A program made the translations under genes and the position numbers. The notes beneath the pieces were generated by a model. It had not been told where the DNA came from, did no database searches, and saw only the letters and a list, made by a program, of their open reading frames with translations. This document shows, piece by piece, positions 54,123-62,809 of a stretch of DNA of 64,000 bases (within the stretch, counting starts at the first letter, position 1; each line of letters begins with the position of its first letter). Origin of the DNA: SSF14 sp046331245 (GTDB lineage: Bacteria; Actinomycetota; Acidimicrobiia; Acidimicrobiales; Microtrichaceae); contig JAXLRH010000001.1 in NCBI GenBank assembly GCA_046331245.1, positions 640,338-704,337 on the forward strand. The letters run 5' to 3'.

Positions 54123-54124
54123 AA

Positions 54125-54937
54125 TCAATCCTCGGCGCCGACACGGCCGAACATGCGCTGCACCTCCTCTACCGATAGCGCCCGGTCCGGTCGGTGGTCC
54201 GAAACCCAGTCCTCCCAAGGGCTCGCTGGCCATCCCTCCTCCTCATCCCAAAAGCGGTCGGAGGCAAGTTCACTCTGAAGCGTCATCTCATCGTGACATT
54301 GCTGCACGAACTCGATGGCGTCGTTCACGACGGTCGGAGAGTCAGCGGTCGTCTCGGTGTAGCCGCTAGCCAGTTGTGACCGCTTCAGGGACGCCTTGGT
54401 CCGATGGACGTTGCGCCAACGATCCAGCACCCGTTCCTCCACGTCCATGGCGTCGAATCCCGTTGCGAAGTTCCAGATCCGGACCACTTCCCAGCCGTCC
54501 GCCTCGAACTCCTCCACGCGTGCCCGAGCGGTCACGCCGATCTTCAAGGCCTTCAGGTCCGGATTCCTCAGGAGGTAGACATGCGCAGGCTCCTCTCCGT
54601 CCTTGAGCGGGTGCACATGGAACGGGCGCCACTCGGCGGCGGGCAGGCGGCTGGCCGTCTTCTTCGGGTGCTGCCCTGGCCTCCTGGAGGCCGGCCCCGG
54701 TTTCGTGGCTCGCAGGGCGAACCTCTCGGCCGGATGGAGGTTGCCCCTCTCAAGTATCTTCGCCTCCACGACGATGTCGGCGAGCTTCTGGTGACGACGC
54801 ATGGCGCCAACCACGGCTCTGTTAGAGAGCTGCGCGAGTTCAGCGACCTCGGCGCGCTGGAGGAAGCGAGCCCGAAGGTCGTCGTCCAGCGTGCCGTGGT
54901 GATACATCCACGCTCGGAGGACCGTTTTGCTGTCCAC
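54125..54937 (-). CDS. GIY-YIG-like (T5orf172/MUG113-type) nuclease domain protein
   Basis: A 270-residue protein. The C-terminal half (about residues 118-180: HVYLLRNPDLKALKIGVTARARVEEF ... NFATGFDAMDVEERVLDRWR) matches the T5orf172 branch of the GIY-YIG fold, with the YLLR strand, KIGVT and a Glu in VEERVL. The N-terminus is helical and may be a DNA-binding or dimerisation part. Such proteins are common in phages and genomic islands. Start is GTG 54937. Its nuclease activity is not proven. Confidence 0.65.
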   Translation of the reverse strand: MDSKTVLRAWMYHHGTLDDDLRARFLQRAEVAELAQLSNRAVVGAMRRHQKLADIVVEAKILERGNLHPAERFALRATKPGPASRRPGQHPKKTASRLPAAEWRPFHVHPLKDGEEPAHVYLLRNPDLKALKIGVTARARVEEFEADGWEVVRIWNFATGFDAMDVEERVLDRWRNVHRTKASLKRSQLASGYTETTADSPTVVNDAIEFVQQCHDEMTLQSELASDRFWDEEEGWPASPWEDWVSDHRPDRALSVEEVQRMFGRVGAED

Positions 54938-55012
54938 ACGGGCACGGTACCTGAGGGCGAAGTGTCTTTGTCGATGGATTCCCGGGCGGTATTGTCGGTG
55001 GGTGGTCGCATC

Positions 55013-55492
55013 ATGAGAACTGTGCGCTTGTCATTGTTGCTGTTCGCTGCTTGCGCACTCTTGGGCGCCTGCGCACCGGACTCGATCCCGCCGGGTGCTA
55101 CGACCACCACGACCGAACCTCCGCTGACGCTTGCGACCGGCGTGGTCCACGTTGAGTCCACCGCAACCGCCCGCACCAACTGGGAGGTGGCGCTTGATTT
55201 CGGAGACAACCAGCGGACGACGCAAGGGCACACGCTTCCTGCGGAGAGTCCCGACTTCAGATTCCAGTGGCTGGTCGGAGATCTCGATCCACCCGTCTCT
55301 GGGATTGTCCCACCTTCGGCAACCATCGCAGTTCAGATTACGACGGGACTGAGCGCGTTGAATGGCCTGCCGTTCACCTACACGTGCCCCGGCGGATCAC
55401 CCAGGCAGTCCACGCAGCTTTCACCCGGACTCTTCACCGGTACGTGCAATGTGTTCGCAACCGGCTTTGAGGTGCTGGTTCGAAGCCCGTGA
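55013..55492 (+). CDS. Small secreted lipoprotein in the island
   Basis: A 159-residue lipoprotein: signal peptide with lipobox LLGAC, a Thr linker and a beta-rich domain with two cysteines (TYTCPGG ... TGTCNV) that may be disulphide-bonded. Function unknown. Start ATG 55013. Codon use here is less GC-rich than in the core genes. Confidence 0.65.
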   Translation: MRTVRLSLLLFAACALLGACAPDSIPPGATTTTTEPPLTLATGVVHVESTATARTNWEVALDFGDNQRTTQGHTLPAESPDFRFQWLVGDLDPPVSGIVPPSATIAVQITTGLSALNGLPFTYTCPGGSPRQSTQLSPGLFTGTCNVFATGFEVLVRSP

Positions 55493-55609
55493 ATCCGGAA
55501 CGTCCGGGTCTCACCTCGGAGAGGTTGCGTCTCTCGCTGCTGCTTTGTACCGGCGAGGCCGGACCATCTGCGTCCGTCCTGAAGAAGTGGATCGCCGACG
55601 TATCTGGTG

Positions 55610-56134
55610 TCAGGTGTTGGTGGCGCTCGGCGACGGGAAGGCCTCCAGAAAGTCGGCAAGGTCACGCACGAGCCTTCGGAGCTGGTCTGCACGGATAGAA
55701 GCGGTCCACTCCGCGACGAACAGTCCGTCTCTACGAACACCGTCGACGAAGGTAATCTCGACGTCCTCTGGAACCGGGCTGTCAGTGCTGAAGGTGATCC
55801 GCCCGTGAGCGATGGCATTCCGGAGGTGCCTAAGAACCTCGTGGTCGGCACTGAGGCTGGTGGCTGGCACTGTGCTGTCATCCTGGTGAACCACTAGGTC
55901 CGAGTTGTCGATGATCGACAGCGCTTGGTGGCTTCTGAGGTGGGCCTCCCAGGGGTGGAGTAACACTCCGAGCGCTGACAGGTAGATCTGCGTCACGAGG
56001 TGCGGTACAGGCGCGGAGGCTTTGGTAGCGGCGCTATGGCTACCATTCAACTGAGCGTCGATGGCGTCGAGGTTTCGGATGCTTCGCCTTGCGATCCCGT
56101 CGTAGGAGTTCCTCGATGAGAGCCCGTCGGGCAT
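55610..56134 (-). CDS. HEPN-family protein (pEK499_p136-like)
   Basis: A 174-residue protein. The segment EVLRHLRNAIAHGRITF contains RNAIAH, the Rx4H motif of HEPN RNases, and the flanks (VEITFVDGVRRDG, RADQLRRLVRDLADFL) resemble the pEK499_p136 HEPN branch. HEPN proteins are RNases in toxin and defence systems, though some of this branch have other roles. The start is ATG 56134, 2 bases past the msrA stop on the same strand, so it may be co-transcribed with msrA. Only the motif supports catalysis. Confidence 0.6.
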   Translation of the reverse strand: MPDGLSSRNSYDGIARRSIRNLDAIDAQLNGSHSAATKASAPVPHLVTQIYLSALGVLLHPWEAHLRSHQALSIIDNSDLVVHQDDSTVPATSLSADHEVLRHLRNAIAHGRITFSTDSPVPEDVEITFVDGVRRDGLFVAEWTASIRADQLRRLVRDLADFLEAFPSPSATNT

Positions 56135-56136
56135 GG

Positions 56137-56787
56137 CTACTCCATCGCTAGGCCGATGGGGCAGGAGACGCCGGTCCCTCCGAGGCCGCAGTAGCCGCCA
56201 GGGTTCTTGGCGAGGTACTGCTGGTGGTAGTTCTCGGCGTAGTAGAAGGGCCCGCGCTCGGAGATCTCCGTGGTGATCTCGCGGTAGCCGGCCTTGGTGA
56301 GCTCGGCCTGGTACATGTCCCGCGACGCCTCGGCGGCAGCGCGCTGCTCGGCGCCATCGACGTAGATGCCGGAGCGGTACTGCGTGCCGATGTCGTTGCC
56401 CTGGGCCATGCCCTGCGTGGGGTCGTGCGACTCCCAGAACTTGCGGAGCACGCCGTCGAGGCTGATGACGGCCGGGTCGAAGTCGACGAGGACGACCTCG
56501 TTGTGACCGGTCCGACCGCTGCACACCTCTTCGTACGTGGGGTTGGGCGTGAAGCCGCCCGAGTATCCGACGGCGGTGACCCACACGCCCTCGGTCTGCC
56601 AGAAGGCGCGCTCGGCGCCCCAGAAGCAGCCCAGGCCGAACACGATCTGCTCGTGGCCGTCGGGGAACGGGGCGACGAGCGAGCGCCCGTTCACGTAGTG
56701 GGGCTCGGGCACGACGATGGGGGTGTCGCGTCCGGGCAGCGCCGCGTCGGCCTCCACCATCTGGGTCTTGGCTCGCGAGAACAGCAT
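56137..56787 (-). CDS. msrA: Peptide methionine sulfoxide reductase A
   Basis: A 216-residue enzyme that reduces Met-S-sulfoxide. The nucleophile motif GCFWGAE is near residue 53; a recycling Cys is in the GGYCGLGGTGVSCPIG end. Its N-terminus is longer than in E. coli. The stop is 2 bases before the HEPN gene start. The 3' end of the gene is duplicated at 53091-53145, and together these two ends bracket the island. Confidence 0.93.
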   Translation of the reverse strand: MLFSRAKTQMVEADAALPGRDTPIVVPEPHYVNGRSLVAPFPDGHEQIVFGLGCFWGAERAFWQTEGVWVTAVGYSGGFTPNPTYEEVCSGRTGHNEVVLVDFDPAVISLDGVLRKFWESHDPTQGMAQGNDIGTQYRSGIYVDGAEQRAAAEASRDMYQAELTKAGYREITTEISERGPFYYAENYHQQYLAKNPGGYCGLGGTGVSCPIGLAME

Positions 56788-56797
56788 GGGTCCTACC

Positions 56798-57100
56798 TCA
56801 CATGAATTTGGTCTTGGTGCTCACGTCGTAGCGGTCGATGGACGTGCCGGTGATGCCGAGGCCTGCTGCGCCCCCGAGGAACTCCGCCATGTGCGGCGAG
56901 CTCATGTGTGCATTCAGGGCATCGTCGTCGGCCCACTCCTCGAACACCAGGAAGGTGCCGGGTTCGCTGTGAGACAACCAGAAGGCGTACTGGATATTCC
57001 CGGGCTCGGCGCGCGTCGCGGTCTCGAGCTCGGCCATGAGCTCGACGGCGGCGTCGGTGTTGGCGGGGTCGATGGAGATGGTTCCGGAGATGACGATCAT
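56798..57100 (-). CDS. Antibiotic biosynthesis monooxygenase-like (ABM) protein
   Basis: A 100-residue ferredoxin-like-fold protein of the putative quinol monooxygenase (ABM) family, with VISGTISIDPAN, EPGNIQYAFWLSHSEP and FLVFEEWADDDALNAHMSSPHMAEF. Members may act on quinols or just bind small molecules. Start is ATG 57100; the gene lies 10 bases upstream of msrA on the same strand. Confidence 0.8.
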   Translation of the reverse strand: MIVISGTISIDPANTDAAVELMAELETATRAEPGNIQYAFWLSHSEPGTFLVFEEWADDDALNAHMSSPHMAEFLGGAAGLGITGTSIDRYDVSTKTKFM

Positions 57101-57160
57101 GGCCGGAGACTACCGGTAGATCCCCCGACGATTCCCGCTGCCCGGTGGTAGCCTCGGCGC

Positions 57161-58927
57161 ATGGCTTCTTCCCCCGAGGGTCCAGGTTGGTGGCAGGCGT
57201 CCGACGGTCAGTGGTACCCGCCGGAGAGTCATCCGGGCTACCAGCCCCCGGCCGCCGCTCCGCCCGCGTACCAGCAGCCGCAGGCACCGCAGCAACCGCA
57301 ACCGCAGGCTCCTCAGCAGCCGCCGGCGTACGGGCAGGCCCCCGCCTACGGTCAGCCGCCGGCCTACGGTCAGCAGCCCGGTTTCGGCGCGCCGCCGGTT
57401 CCGCCAACCCCGGCGAAGTCGGGCAACGGCAAGGCCCTGCTCGTCGTCGCGATCATCGTGGTGCTGGTGTTGATCGCCGGCGTCGTCGCGGCCGTCGCGC
57501 TGGGTGACGACACGAGCAAGTCCACGAAGTCGTCCGCCACCACGACCACCGTCGTGGTCGGTCGCAAGGCCGACCCCAAGAGCACCGGCGGCAAGACGGG
57601 CACCGAGCCCGACAAGAGCATCAAGGAGAACGCTCCCGACACCACGGGCGATCTCGCGATCGTGGGCGCGGCCGACACCGACGAGACGAAGGTCGTGTCC
57701 GCCGCGATCACCGACATCCAGTCGTTCTGGACGAAGGAGATGCCCAAGACGTTCGGCACCGACTACCAGCCGGTCGAGGGCGGCTTCTACTCGTGGAGCC
57801 CCGACGAGGCCCTGCCGCCGTGCGCTGACACGCCCGACGGCATCAGCGGCAACGCGTTCTACTGCGGCAACGCCGACGACGTGGCGTGGGACGACACCGA
57901 CCTCATCCCGCACCTGTACGAGACGTACGGCGACCTCTCCGTCGCCATCGTGTTCGCCCACGAGTGGGGTCACGCCATCCAGGCCCGCACCGACGTCTCC
58001 GGCCTCACGGCCACGGTGAGCTTCGAGGAGCAGGCCGACTGCTACGCCGGCGCCTGGGTGCAGCACGTGCGCGACGGCGGCTCCAAGTTCTTCACCGCGG
58101 ATGGGCCGGCGCTCGACCAGGCCCTCGCCGGCTTCCTCGAGATCGCCGACACCCCGGGCTCGTCGGCCATGGACGAGAACGCCCACGGCAGCGCCTTCGA
58201 CCGCATCACCTCGTTCAAGGACGGGCTCGACGACGGTGCGGCGACCTGCAAGGACTACACCGACGAGTCGATCGGCGCCCGCCTCACGGAGATCGAGTTC
58301 TCCGAGGCCGACGCCGCCAACGGCGGCAACATGAACTACGAGGACATCGACGCCGACCATCCCGGCATCATCACGCTGGCCACCGCCGACCTCGAGGACT
58401 ACTGGTCGACGATCGCCAAGCAGAAGTTCCAGAAGACCTGGACGCCGCTCGAGCCGGCCAAGCCGTTCGACGGGACGGGGTCCAAGACGCCCGATTGCGG
58501 TGGCGCCGACACGTCGGGCTACACGCTCTTCTACTGCGCGCCGGACCGGTTCATCGCGTACGACAACGTGGGGTTGTTCCCCGACGTGTACGACTCGCTC
58601 GGCGACTTCGCGGTGGCTGCGCTCTATGGCAGCCAGTACTCGCTGGCCGCGCAGGACCAGTTGGGCATCGCTCCGGAGAAGGCTCGGGATCAGAACCTGA
58701 TGGCCGACTGCATGACCGGCTCGTGGGCCGCGAGCGTGTTCCTCGGCGACCGGCCCGAGACCGGCTCGCTCAGCCTCTCGGCCGGCGACTTCGACGAGGC
58801 GATCAAGGTGCTGTTGGCCCTCGGGTCCAAGGAGGACGACGGTGGCAACCAGGGCACGGGCTTCGAGCGAGTGAGCGCGTTCCGCAACGGTGTCATCAAC
58901 GGCGTCGACAGCTGCGAGCAGGGCTGA
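57161..58927 (+). CDS. Membrane-anchored zinc metallopeptidase, duplicated domain
   Basis: A 588-residue protein. It begins with the WYPPESHPGY motif (DUF2510-like) and a Pro/Gln/Tyr-rich stretch, then one transmembrane helix (LLVVAIIVVLVLIAGVVAAVAL) and a Thr/Lys linker. The first metallopeptidase-like domain has HEWGH at about residue 267 and EEQADCYAGAW after it. A second copy (about 460-580) repeats the surrounding pattern (YDSLGDFAVAAL, ADCMTGSWA) but lacks the HExxH, reading SQYSL in its place. The family is the YpfJ-like neutral zinc metallopeptidases. One active and one pseudo domain is a notable arrangement. It converges on ppk2 (3-base gap). Confidence 0.8.
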   Translation: MASSPEGPGWWQASDGQWYPPESHPGYQPPAAAPPAYQQPQAPQQPQPQAPQQPPAYGQAPAYGQPPAYGQQPGFGAPPVPPTPAKSGNGKALLVVAIIVVLVLIAGVVAAVALGDDTSKSTKSSATTTTVVVGRKADPKSTGGKTGTEPDKSIKENAPDTTGDLAIVGAADTDETKVVSAAITDIQSFWTKEMPKTFGTDYQPVEGGFYSWSPDEALPPCADTPDGISGNAFYCGNADDVAWDDTDLIPHLYETYGDLSVAIVFAHEWGHAIQARTDVSGLTATVSFEEQADCYAGAWVQHVRDGGSKFFTADGPALDQALAGFLEIADTPGSSAMDENAHGSAFDRITSFKDGLDDGAATCKDYTDESIGARLTEIEFSEADAANGGNMNYEDIDADHPGIITLATADLEDYWSTIAKQKFQKTWTPLEPAKPFDGTGSKTPDCGGADTSGYTLFYCAPDRFIAYDNVGLFPDVYDSLGDFAVAALYGSQYSLAAQDQLGIAPEKARDQNLMADCMTGSWAASVFLGDRPETGSLSLSAGDFDEAIKVLLALGSKEDDGGNQGTGFERVSAFRNGVINGVDSCEQG

Positions 58928-58930
58928 GCG

Positions 58931-59734
58931 TCACTCGACCTTGGTGTTGGCCGCGTCGATCGTGCAGGTCGGGTAGGCCATCTTCAGACCGTCGAGCGTC
59001 TCCAACATGACGTTGGCCACGACGTGGTCGCGGTACCACTTGTTGTCCGCCGGCACGACGTACCACGGGGCCCGCTCGGTGGACGTCTTGTTGAGCATGT
59101 CCGTGAAGGCGTCCTGGTAGTCGTCCCACAGCTTCCGCTCCGCGAGGTCGCCCTCGTTGAACTTCCAGTTGCGGGCCGGGTCGTCGAGGCGGGCCTGCAG
59201 ACGCTTGCGCTGCTCGTCCTTCGAGATGTGCAGGAAGAACTTGACCACGGTGGTGCCCTCGTCGGTGAGCATGTGCTCGAAGTGGGTGATGTGCTCGTAC
59301 CGCTTGCGCCAGCGCTCCTCGGGCACGAGCTCGTGGACCCGAACGACGAGGACGTCCTCGTAGTGGCTCCGGTTGAACACGGCGATCTCGCCGCTCTCCG
59401 GCGTCTGCGCGTGCACCCGCCAGAGGTAGTCGTGCGCGAGCTCGGTCTCGTTCGGCGCCTTGAACGAGGCGAGCCGGACGCCCTGTGGGTTGAGCGCACC
59501 GAACACGTTACGGATCACGCCGTCCTTGCCGCCGGTGTCGGTGGCCTGGATCACGACGAGCACCTTCTGGTGCCCGTCGGCATGGAGGAGGTATTGGCGA
59601 TCGGAGAGCGTGGCCAGCGTCTCGGCCGTCGCCGCCTGGGTGTCGGACTTGTCGAGCTTGCCGGGCGCCTGGGTGTCGATCTCGCTGAGCTCGACGTGGT
59701 GGGCGGAGGTGACGCGGAAGTCCGAGATGTCCAT
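58931..59734 (-). CDS. ppk2: Polyphosphate kinase 2
   Basis: A 267-residue nucleotide-phosphorylating enzyme that uses polyphosphate. The P-loop variant QATDTGGKDGVI is followed by NPQGVRLASFKAPNE, NRSHYEDVLVVRV, and a lid with RKRLQARLDDP. One domain only. The sequence is closest to the class III-like members, which can phosphorylate both AMP and ADP, but this class call is by eye. Start ATG 59734. With PPK1 (27631) it gives both polyphosphate synthesis and use. Confidence 0.9.
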   Translation of the reverse strand: MDISDFRVTSAHHVELSEIDTQAPGKLDKSDTQAATAETLATLSDRQYLLHADGHQKVLVVIQATDTGGKDGVIRNVFGALNPQGVRLASFKAPNETELAHDYLWRVHAQTPESGEIAVFNRSHYEDVLVVRVHELVPEERWRKRYEHITHFEHMLTDEGTTVVKFFLHISKDEQRKRLQARLDDPARNWKFNEGDLAERKLWDDYQDAFTDMLNKTSTERAPWYVVPADNKWYRDHVVANVMLETLDGLKMAYPTCTIDAANTKVE

Positions 59735-59766
59735 GCCGTCAGTGTTGCACCGGCCGACGGCGAGGT

Positions 59767-60648
59767 TCAGTCGAAGTCGGACTTCGAGATGGGACCGCCG
59801 GCGCGAGCCGCGGGCTCGTAGGCCGCCCAGTCGCGGCTGAGGTCGCGGAGGTCGAGCGTGAAGTGGGGGAGCGGTAGGTCGGTCTCGGAGGCGACGACCG
59901 TGGTGCCCCGAACGTCGAACAGGGTCACCGGCGCGCGCTGGTCGATGATGAGCGGCGCGCCGCCCTCGACAACGGGACCGCTGAGGTACGCAGTGGACGG
60001 CGCGGAGCTCACGGTGAGCGCACCCCACTGCGTGCTCGTTGCGCGGTGGACGTGGCCCGACACGATGCGGAGGAGCTGCGGATGCCGTGCAGCGACCGCC
60101 CGCAGGCGATCGGCGCCCAGCACGCCGTTGTAGTCGAACCACCAGGCGCCGGTGGGGTAGGGCGTGTGGTGCATGAAGACGATCGTCGGGTGCTCGGGCC
60201 GCTCCGAGAGCGTGGCATCGAGCCAGGCGGCGGACGCCTCGGTGATCTCGCCGTTGTGCAGGCCGGGCACCGTCGAGTCGAGGGCGACGAACCGGACGTC
60301 GTGGTCGTCGACGGCGTAGTGGAACGGGCCCGCCGCCGGGTCGGGCAGGTCGACGAGGCAGGTGTCGGAGGCGGCGAACGTGGCGCGGAGCAGGACGTGG
60401 TCGTCGTGGTTGCCGGGGATCGGGAGGATCGGACACGGCGCGTGCGCGAGCGTCGAGGCGAGCACCTCGTACTCCTCGGGCGTGGCGTCGTTGACGAGGT
60501 CGCCGGTGAGGAGGATCACGTCGGGCACTGTCGCCAGCGCAGCGCACGACTCGAACGCCTCGACGAGGCGCGCCGGCGTGTCGACGAGCGAGCGCACCGC
60601 GGTGCCCTCGGTGGTGACGTGCGGATCGGAGATCTGGGCGATGAGCAC
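59767..60648 (-). CDS. Metallophosphoesterase, CpdA-like
   Basis: A 293-residue calcineurin-like phosphoesterase. The metal-site motifs are QISDPHV (D-x-H), LTGDLVND (GD), PGNHDDH (GNHD), MHHTPYP (H) and SGHVHR (GHxH). The layout resembles CpdA-type cyclic-nucleotide phosphodiesterases, but the substrate is not certain. The start is GTG 60648, with GGAG six bases before; no signal peptide. The gene follows the beta-propeller lipoprotein gene on the same strand (23-base gap). Confidence 0.85.
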   Translation of the reverse strand: MLIAQISDPHVTTEGTAVRSLVDTPARLVEAFESCAALATVPDVILLTGDLVNDATPEEYEVLASTLAHAPCPILPIPGNHDDHVLLRATFAASDTCLVDLPDPAAGPFHYAVDDHDVRFVALDSTVPGLHNGEITEASAAWLDATLSERPEHPTIVFMHHTPYPTGAWWFDYNGVLGADRLRAVAARHPQLLRIVSGHVHRATSTQWGALTVSSAPSTAYLSGPVVEGGAPLIIDQRAPVTLFDVRGTTVVASETDLPLPHFTLDLRDLSRDWAAYEPAARAGGPISKSDFD

Positions 60649-60671
60649 GATGGGCTCCAGTCGGTGACGGC

Positions 60672-61859
60672 TCAGGCCGCCTTGTCGTCGAACACGAAGA
60701 GGCTGCCCGAGTAGCACGCGACCCACACGCGATGGTCGACCGGGTCGTAGGTGACGCCGATCGGGTGGTGGCCGGTGGGCACCCGTTGGATCTGCTTCAT
60801 GTCCGACGTGCGGATCTTGCTGAGGGCGTCGGACGAGTAGTTGACGACGTAGAGCGACTTGCCGTCGGGCGCGATGGTCATGGAGCGGGGAGCGCTCGGC
60901 GAGGCGACCTTCGCGACCACCTTGCGGGTCGCGACGTCGATCTTGGCGACCTTCCCCTCGCCGTTGAGCGTGGCGTAGAGGAAGGTGCCGGTGCTGTCGA
61001 GCACGAGGTGGCGCGGGCCCTGGCCCACTCCCTTGATCCAGTCCACCGTGCCCTTGCGCAGGTCGACGACGGCGATGTCGCTGGTGCCCATCGCCGCAAC
61101 GAACGCGGTGTGCGAGTCGGGCGTGACCGCGATGCCGCGAGGGAAGCGACCGATGGGGATGCGCTTGGTCTCCTTGCCGAGCACCGAGTCGACGACCGAC
61201 AGGTCGTAGCCGCACCAGTTGCTGACGAGCACCGTCGAGTCGTCGGGGGTGACCGCCACGTACTTGGGGACGGGCCCCACCTCGATGACCTGGTCGATCG
61301 CGAGCGTCGCAGTGTCGATGCGGTACACGAACGAGTTGTCCCAGTTGCCCTTCGCGCACTTGTCGTCGCCGGGGTGGTCGAAGCCCGTTCCGTACATCTG
61401 GTAGTTCGACACGAAGGCGTCGGCGCCGTCGTGGGTGAAGGCCATCTCGACCGGCCCGCCCTTCGACTCGCCGGGGTGGCCGTCGATGCCCCAATCGGAG
61501 AGCGTCACCGTGTCGGGGATGACCTTCACCTTCTTGAACGAGCGGTCGTACACGGTGATGGTGTGGCTGTAGATCATGTTCTGCGCGAAGAACAGGCCGC
61601 CGGCCGACGCGTCGATCGACTTGGGCGTGAGCGGACCGTCGGTGATGACCTTCACCTTGGTGAGGGTGCGTTGGTCCGACGGGGTGGTGTCGTCGGGCGC
61701 GGTCGTCGTGGGCGCCACGGTGGTGGAGACCTTGGCCGTCGTCACCGTCGCCGACGTGGGCAGGCCGGCGTCGACCGCGACGTCGTCGGCGGTGACCCCC
61801 GAGCAACTTGCGACGACCAGGGTCGCGGTGGCGATGAACGTCGCTGCGAGCCGGCCCAC
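60672..61859 (-). CDS. YVTN-type beta-propeller lipoprotein
   Basis: A 395-residue exported protein: signal peptide with lipobox VVASC, a Thr-rich linker, then about seven repeats of the YVTN/NHL type (GPVPKYVAVTPDDSTVLVSN; RFPRGIAVTPDSHTAFVA; GPRHLVLDSTGTFLYAT). Propellers of this sort bind proteins or ligands at the cell surface. Start GTG 61859. No catalytic site is evident. Confidence 0.8.
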   Translation of the reverse strand: MGRLAATFIATATLVVASCSGVTADDVAVDAGLPTSATVTTAKVSTTVAPTTTAPDDTTPSDQRTLTKVKVITDGPLTPKSIDASAGGLFFAQNMIYSHTITVYDRSFKKVKVIPDTVTLSDWGIDGHPGESKGGPVEMAFTHDGADAFVSNYQMYGTGFDHPGDDKCAKGNWDNSFVYRIDTATLAIDQVIEVGPVPKYVAVTPDDSTVLVSNWCGYDLSVVDSVLGKETKRIPIGRFPRGIAVTPDSHTAFVAAMGTSDIAVVDLRKGTVDWIKGVGQGPRHLVLDSTGTFLYATLNGEGKVAKIDVATRKVVAKVASPSAPRSMTIAPDGKSLYVVNYSSDALSKIRTSDMKQIQRVPTGHHPIGVTYDPVDHRVWVACYSGSLFVFDDKAA

Positions 61860-61912
61860 GGCGTCAGTCTGTCAGCCGCCGTAGGCTTCCCGGTGCACGA
61901 GGGGAGGCGAGC

Positions 61913-62794
61913 GTGACGCAGGACCCGATGATGGCGGCCGCGATGAAGTTGAGCTCGTCGGTCGACGCGCTCGCTGCCCTGGCGGCGCACGCGCGTGTGC
62001 ATGGTGAGGGCCTCGACGTCGACCCGCAGGTGCGACGCCTCCTCGACGACGTGGTCGCCGAGCTCACCGGCACCGACGGATCACAGCCGGCCGGCGCTCC
62101 CGTGGTCGGCCTCGCCCAGACGCTGATGCGGCTCGGCTCCGACATGGTGGCGAACCCCGATCGCTCGGGCGCGTGGGATCACGTCGACCCCGTGCTGCTG
62201 CAGGGGATCGGCCGGATGTCCGGCTCGATCGCCACGGCGTTCGCCGCCGCGGCGGATTCGCTCGCGGGTCTCGGCGACGCGTTGGCGGCCGAGGGCGCCT
62301 CGTTCCTCGACGTCGGCACCGGCACCGGATGGCTCGCGATCGCGACGGCGCAGGCCTTCCCGTCGCTCCGCGTGCTCGGTGTCGACCTGTTCGAGGTGCC
62401 GCTCGAGCTCGCGCGCGGCAACGTCGAGGCCGAAGGGCTTACGGATCGTGTCGAGCTCCGGCTCACCGACGTGCTCCGGATGGAGGGCGACGAGACGTTC
62501 GACGCGATCTGGGTGCCGCTGCCGTTCCTGCCGCGGGAGATCGTGCCGGACGTGATCGCCGCGGTCGCCGGTCGACTGAAGCCCGGCGGCTGGCTGCTGC
62601 CGGGCAGCTTCGCCGGCCCGCCCGATCGCCTGTCGACGTTGCTCGTGGAGCTCCGCACCGTGAGGTCCGGCGGCAAGGTGTGGTCGACCGACGAGATCGT
62701 CGCCTTGATGGAGGCGAACGGCCTCGCGGATGCCCACGAGGTGCCGCGGACGTGGCCTGCGCCGGTGTACCTGTTCGCCGGCCGGCGTCCGTAG
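61913..62794 (+). CDS. SAM-dependent methyltransferase
   Basis: A 293-residue class I methyltransferase. The SAM motif FLDVGTGTGWLAIA is at about residue 130, with the acidic residue in LGVDLFE and motif IV in AIWVPLPFLP. The first 100 residues are helical and contain a possible dimerisation region. The start is GTG 61913 with GGGGAGG. It is the only plus-strand gene between the beta-propeller and VOC genes. The substrate is unknown. Confidence 0.85.
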   Translation: MTQDPMMAAAMKLSSSVDALAALAAHARVHGEGLDVDPQVRRLLDDVVAELTGTDGSQPAGAPVVGLAQTLMRLGSDMVANPDRSGAWDHVDPVLLQGIGRMSGSIATAFAAAADSLAGLGDALAAEGASFLDVGTGTGWLAIATAQAFPSLRVLGVDLFEVPLELARGNVEAEGLTDRVELRLTDVLRMEGDETFDAIWVPLPFLPREIVPDVIAAVAGRLKPGGWLLPGSFAGPPDRLSTLLVELRTVRSGGKVWSTDEIVALMEANGLADAHEVPRTWPAPVYLFAGRRP

Positions 62795-62809
62795 CGCCGG
62801 ACGACGCCG

